A stretch of DNA of 64,000 nt from SIG603 sp963589785. Its GTDB lineage: Bacteria; Bacillota; Clostridia; Oscillospirales; Acutalibacteraceae. The notes below the pieces were generated by a model. The model was given only the letters and a program-made list of their open reading frames with translations. It was not told the origin of the DNA and made no database searches. A program made the translations under genes and the position numbers. Position 1 is the stretch's first letter; each line of letters begins with the position of its first letter. The stretch covers positions 15,571 through 79,570 of the forward strand of contig CAVAMJ010000012.1 in assembly GCA_963589785.1 (NCBI GenBank), written 5' to 3'. This document shows, piece after piece, positions 60,831-64,000 of the stretch.

Positions 60831-63800
60831 ATGATTGATATTGAACATTTATGCCCCGGCTGTATGCACCAGCGAAAATATCTGTCACAGCCCTGCCCGA
60901 ACTGCGGTTATCCGAATCGTCAGATTCATGCCACAGGAGCGATTCCGCCTCTTACGATTCTCTCCGGCCGTTACCTGCTCGGATGCCCGGTCGGCAAGGG
61001 AGGCTTCGGCATCACCTATATCGCCATGGATCTTCCAAAGGAGGAAATCGTCGCAGTCAAGGAGTTTTTTCCAGCGGAACTGGCCATTCGCGATGAGGAA
61101 AACAACGCTGTACTCCCTGCCAGTGAAGATAAAGCTCTGTACTTCCGTGCCGGCCTGAAAAGCTTCTGCGAAGAAGGACGCCTGCTGCAGCTCTGCGCGG
61201 ATATCCCTGCGATTGTATCCTTCCGGGAAATGCTGCGCGAGAACGAAACCGCCTACCTGGTTATGGATTATGTGCAGGGAATTTCTCTGCGCAAATATAT
61301 GAAGCAGCACAGGGAACCTTTTGCCGAGGACCAAGCACTGGAGCTCATGCACCCCGTTATGGAGGCGCTCTCTGCCATGCACCGGCGCGGCATCCTTCAC
61401 CGGGATATCAGCCCGGAAAATCTGATTCTGGGACCAGATCAGCAACTGACTCTGATTGACTTCGGAGCTGCCCGCGAATTCAGCACCGATGAAGAGGAGA
61501 ACCTCACAATTATCCTGAAGCGAGGCTACGCTCCGGAAGAACAGTATCACTCCGGAAGCCGCCAGGGCCCCTGGACCGATCTCTACGCCGCCTGCGCGGT
61601 TCTCTATCACATGATGACGAACATCCTGCCCCAGGAAGCTGCCGCCCGCGTGGAGAGCGACCAGCTCACTCCCCTGCGCCGTCTCCCCGGCTTCACTTTC
61701 CGGGAATCCACCTGCGCCGCACTCGAAAAGGGTCTGCAGGTTGATCCCGCCGAGCGCTATTCCGATATTCCCGCACTGATAAAGGAACTGTATCCGGCAA
61801 AGAGAACAGATTTGTCACAGATAAGTGAAGAAGCTCATGAGGCAGAATTTCGTGAAGAAGCTCATGAAGCAGAGTCATACGAAGCAGAATCTCATAAGGA
61901 GCACTCTGTGAACGCGGAAAAAAGTAACGAACTGCTAAAAGCCATTGCTGAGGATGAGCTAACGAAAAAACTTGAAGAAGCGGAATCATCCAAAGGAACC
62001 GAGAAAAAGTCAAACGAGAGCGAACTGGCTGCATCCGCAGAAATTTCCATGCTTTCAAATCAAACGAATGCAGAACAAGCGAATCAACTATCGGAAAAAT
62101 TTTTCCATGATACAGAAGAATCCTCCGAAAAAACTTCTGACTCTGTACCGGAATTGGGCAGAGAAGCTAATATTATCGTGCGTATCAGTATGGTGATCTC
62201 TCTCGTTTTTTCACTCTTTATTATAATTGTACTTATCATCAGCTATGGATTTGGTTCAAATTCTTCCGGAAGTGTATCTTCTTCTAATACAAATATGTCT
62301 TCTAATACAAGTAAGTCTTCTTCTAATACAAGTAAGTCTTCTTCTATGGAAACCACCAATGCAGAAAGAGCAGAAACAGACAACACAGAAACCGCAAAAG
62401 CAGAAACTTCTGCATCAAAGCCAGCTATTGATATTTCCAGTGAAATCAATACGCTTAACAGTACTCTAAGCGAAGATAACTTCCATAATTTTCCTGCTGC
62501 GGTACAAGATGTCTTTGATCTCTGGTGTCAGGCGCTCGAAGAAAATGATAAGGAAACGATTAATAAAATTTCCGAACACGCCAGCGAATGGTGTCAACTG
62601 CTGAAGGAGCATTTTTCCGAACTTTATATTCTGAATCGTGTGTCTTTTACCGACCCGGATACCCTGACGGACGACGAGATCGACCTTTTTGACAGTCTCA
62701 GAAAAGCCTGTGGTAAGCTCCTGAATCTCGTAAATGCAAGTATGCTGGCAACAGGAAAGCCTGTACTTGAAGAACTGTCACCGACAGTCACAGATATATT
62801 TACCCAAGCATTTTATGATGTTACGTCAGATACAGGCAGGTCTTTTAGCTGCAGGTATAATACCTGTCTGGACGAATTTGCTCTCCTGCGATACCTCTAC
62901 GAGGACATTTTTTCCTGTGATTACAAACTTCCGGATAGCTATCCGGATGCTCATGCCTCCAATCACCCCGAAGCGTTCCAACAGGGACTTCGTGATTTCA
63001 TGAAAAATGCGCAAAAAGACGATGGAACACTGGCAGTTTTTGATGTAAACTCCGATTTCTGGTTAAACACCTACGAACACGTTTTTTCCAGAAATGTTAA
63101 TTCTATTGTTTCCTGTGACTTCGGATGCTTTGATTTCTTCCGTCAGGGACGGGCTGTTCTAAATGAACTCGCAGAAGATCGAAAAAGCGAGTTTTCTGAC
63201 CTTGCAGCTCTCGCTGCCAACAGTTTGAATAAAGATGATCCGGATTCCTATAATTTTATTGACCAGATTATTGATAATTACGGTTCACAGGAAAAACTGC
63301 CAAAAGGCTACTATGTCTATAATGACGCGGACGGTTTCTTCGGTTATGATGATAGTTCTTTATCCACAACTGCCCTTATTGTCAGCAATGACGGCATTTA
63401 TTATGGCGAATTGCAGAATGGTAAACGATCCGGTTATGGAATTCAGTTCTACTTCCGACCCGGTTATTCGTATTCTGTTCCTCCTGCCGTTTATCGCGGA
63501 AGCTGGTCAAAAGGACTCACGGATGGGGATGGAACATACTATGAATATCAATTTCACAATCAATTACACAGTAGCAGACCATACTGTATTTCTGGCCATT
63601 GGAAGGACGGTTTTGAGAATGGCACTATGACTATCGCCGAAGGCTGGCGAGATTCGGAACGATCTAAGCAATGCCAATACGAATCCGAAAATGGTATTCG
63701 AACATTTACCGGCCGACAAACTAAAGAGGGCTTTTTAATTTTTGCGGAAAACGGTGACTGGTATTGGTTCACGACAGATTCAAATGAAGACAACCTGTAC

Positions 63801-63875
63801 AAAACTCCGTCTTTTTTGAGTCCAAGAAGTCGTCCCCATGTTGGTGTAAACGAGTCCGTAAAAAATGGACAATAG
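60831..63875 (+). CDS. Transmembrane Ser/Thr kinase with zinc ribbon and MORN-like repeats (kinase 2)
   Basis: A 1014-residue paralogue of kinase 1. The first 270 residues align with kinase 1 without gaps: the same zinc ribbon (Cys8, 11, 22, 25), GKGGFG, Lys77, HRDISPEN, DFG and GYAPEEQYHSG. The linker (about 325-445) is longer on Glu and Ser and has tandem duplications (EEAHEAE units). A single transmembrane segment lies near 446-471, then a Ser/Thr stretch made of repeated SSNTSK units. The extracytoplasmic part ends in MORN-like units (YYGELQNGKRSGYGIQF, YRGSWSKGLTDGDGT, SGHWKDGFENGTMTI; about 853-960). The last residues differ from kinase 1 and the stop codon lies within a probable IS end, so the 3' end may be altered. 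Confidence 0.88.
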   Translation: MIDIEHLCPGCMHQRKYLSQPCPNCGYPNRQIHATGAIPPLTILSGRYLLGCPVGKGGFGITYIAMDLPKEEIVAVKEFFPAELAIRDEENNAVLPASEDKALYFRAGLKSFCEEGRLLQLCADIPAIVSFREMLRENETAYLVMDYVQGISLRKYMKQHREPFAEDQALELMHPVMEALSAMHRRGILHRDISPENLILGPDQQLTLIDFGAAREFSTDEEENLTIILKRGYAPEEQYHSGSRQGPWTDLYAACAVLYHMMTNILPQEAAARVESDQLTPLRRLPGFTFRESTCAALEKGLQVDPAERYSDIPALIKELYPAKRTDLSQISEEAHEAEFREEAHEAESYEAESHKEHSVNAEKSNELLKAIAEDELTKKLEEAESSKGTEKKSNESELAASAEISMLSNQTNAEQANQLSEKFFHDTEESSEKTSDSVPELGREANIIVRISMVISLVFSLFIIIVLIISYGFGSNSSGSVSSSNTNMSSNTSKSSSNTSKSSSMETTNAERAETDNTETAKAETSASKPAIDISSEINTLNSTLSEDNFHNFPAAVQDVFDLWCQALEENDKETINKISEHASEWCQLLKEHFSELYILNRVSFTDPDTLTDDEIDLFDSLRKACGKLLNLVNASMLATGKPVLEELSPTVTDIFTQAFYDVTSDTGRSFSCRYNTCLDEFALLRYLYEDIFSCDYKLPDSYPDAHASNHPEAFQQGLRDFMKNAQKDDGTLAVFDVNSDFWLNTYEHVFSRNVNSIVSCDFGCFDFFRQGRAVLNELAEDRKSEFSDLAALAANSLNKDDPDSYNFIDQIIDNYGSQEKLPKGYYVYNDADGFFGYDDSSLSTTALIVSNDGIYYGELQNGKRSGYGIQFYFRPGYSYSVPPAVYRGSWSKGLTDGDGTYYEYQFHNQLHSSRPYCISGHWKDGFENGTMTIAEGWRDSERSKQCQYESENGIRTFTGRQTKEGFLIFAENGDWYWFTTDSNEDNLYKTPSFLSPRSRPHVGVNESVKNGQ

Positions 63876-63884
63876 AAAAAAGGC

Positions 63885-63928
63885 CCCCCTATGGTAGAAT
63901 TAAAGAAAACTACCATAGGGGGATTTTT
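63885..63928 (+). terminator. Hairpin between kinase 2 and the transposase gene
   Basis: CCCCCTATGGTAG (63885-63897) pairs perfectly with CTACCATAGGGGG (63910-63922), 12-base loop, then ATTTTT. It ends the kinase operon and would shield the transposase gene from outside transcription, as hairpins near IS ends often do. Confidence 0.75.
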
Positions 63929-63929
63929 A

Positions 63930-64000
63930 ATGCCAAGAAGCTACAGACACATAAGCGATTACGAAAAAGAAATAATAGAAAAATTTAATAGCGGAGAAAG
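63930..64000 (+). CDS. Start of an IS3-family OrfA-like transposase gene (partial)
   Basis: Twenty-three codons are visible, beginning MPRSYRHISDYEKEIIEKF and then NSGE. This matches the start of HTH-type OrfA proteins of IS3-family elements in Clostridia, which open with M(P/A)R(K)YRHIxxYEKE. The frame continues beyond the window. A/T-rich codon use differs from the kinase gene just upstream. Confidence 0.6.
   Translation, partial: MPRSYRHISDYEKEIIEKFNSGE

Larger units (their letters stand above)
63866..64000 (+). mobile_element. Left end of an IS3-family insertion sequence (partial)
   Basis: From TGGACAATAG (63866) onwards the sequence has the look of an IS3 left end: a TG-starting terminal repeat, a hairpin and then an orfA-like reading frame that leaves the window. 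The exact end is a guess, since the right end is not visible. If correct, the insertion lies at the very 3' end of kinase 2 and supplies its stop codon. Confidence 0.5.

Noticed and set aside
62278..62350. Closely spaced repeats that might suggest a CRISPR array
   Set aside because: The units are 18-21 bases, directly adjacent, in frame and encode SSNTSK in kinase 2; there are no spacers or cas genes.
48646..63875. The island as a type VII or type VI secretion locus
   Set aside because: No EssC/FtsK ATPase, WXG100, YukD, sheath or tube gene is present; only kinase/phosphatase/FHA parts are shared with such loci.
48646..63875. The island as a TerY-phosphorylation (TerY-P) triad
   Set aside because: That module needs a von Willebrand factor A protein next to PP2C and kinase; none is encoded here.
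1..64000. tRNA, rRNA or known riboswitch genes
   Set aside because: I looked for cloverleaf-type inverted repeats and conserved rRNA stretches in all gaps and saw none; gaps are short and explained by promoters and terminators.

Overview
The window looks like a chromosome segment of a gut-type Clostridia (Bacillota), most likely an Oscillospirales/Ruminococcaceae-like anaerobe. The reasons are the gene set (NAD-dependent DNA ligase, ThyX, type III pantothenate kinase, a YitT protein, Lrp-type regulators, host-glycan sugar genes), AGGAGG-type ribosome binding sites, sigma-A-type promoters and dense, tightly packed operons. No rRNA, tRNA or CRISPR array was seen.

Bases 1 to about 48,100 are ordinary core chromosome. 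In order: a TPM-domain surface protein with a zinc-ribbon membrane protein; coaBC-tag-coaX (CoA synthesis, DNA repair); a cysteine hydrolase; two esterase-like hydrolases plus an ATP-grasp ligase with a basic tail; a sugar ABC transporter (binding protein, ATPase, permease); a minus-strand operon thyX-tmk-DJ-1-mltG-U32; a degenerate sensor kinase, a sugar kinase and a DUF4097 protein; malQ and a sirtuin; a C69 peptidase and a GH172-like protein; an FKBP with galactokinase and ligA; galE-maf; YitT; glmM; an operon with an rRNA methyltransferase, a lipid-kinase/acetyltransferase fusion, an alpha-fucosidase and a metallo-hydrolase; an orphan fumarase alpha subunit; a probable small RNA; an Lrp-aminotransferase-DUF362-ispE operon; an XRE regulator; and htrA. 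The GH29, GH172, NahK-like, galK, galE and sugar ABC genes together suggest growth on host or plant oligosaccharides.

Near 48,150 the sequence character changes abruptly: leucine codons shift from CTC/CTT to CTG, and ATC, TCC and CGC become frequent. The first thing past the boundary is a deletion-scarred fragment of an acyl-CoA dehydratase activase-type gene. From 48,646 to 63,875 there is a self-contained phospho-signalling island in two divergent operons. Leftward: PP2C phosphatase, zinc-ribbon FHA protein, a 1056-residue transmembrane protein with an N-lobe-only pseudokinase inside and a caspase-like His/Cys protease outside, and a six-TM FHA protein. Rightward: a zinc-ribbon Ser/Thr kinase with TM segments and MORN-like repeats, an XRE-type regulator, a two-TM FHA protein, and a paralogous second kinase. 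Between the operons lie back-to-back promoters with an inverted repeat centred between the two -35 boxes. The island ends at what appears to be the left end of an IS3-family element, which continues past the window.

The island is the strongest candidate for an undescribed system: kinases write, FHA proteins read, PP2C erases, and a membrane-spanning pseudokinase may pass the state to an extracytoplasmic caspase-like protease. The abrupt composition change means that horizontal transfer and a chimeric assembly join both have to be considered.
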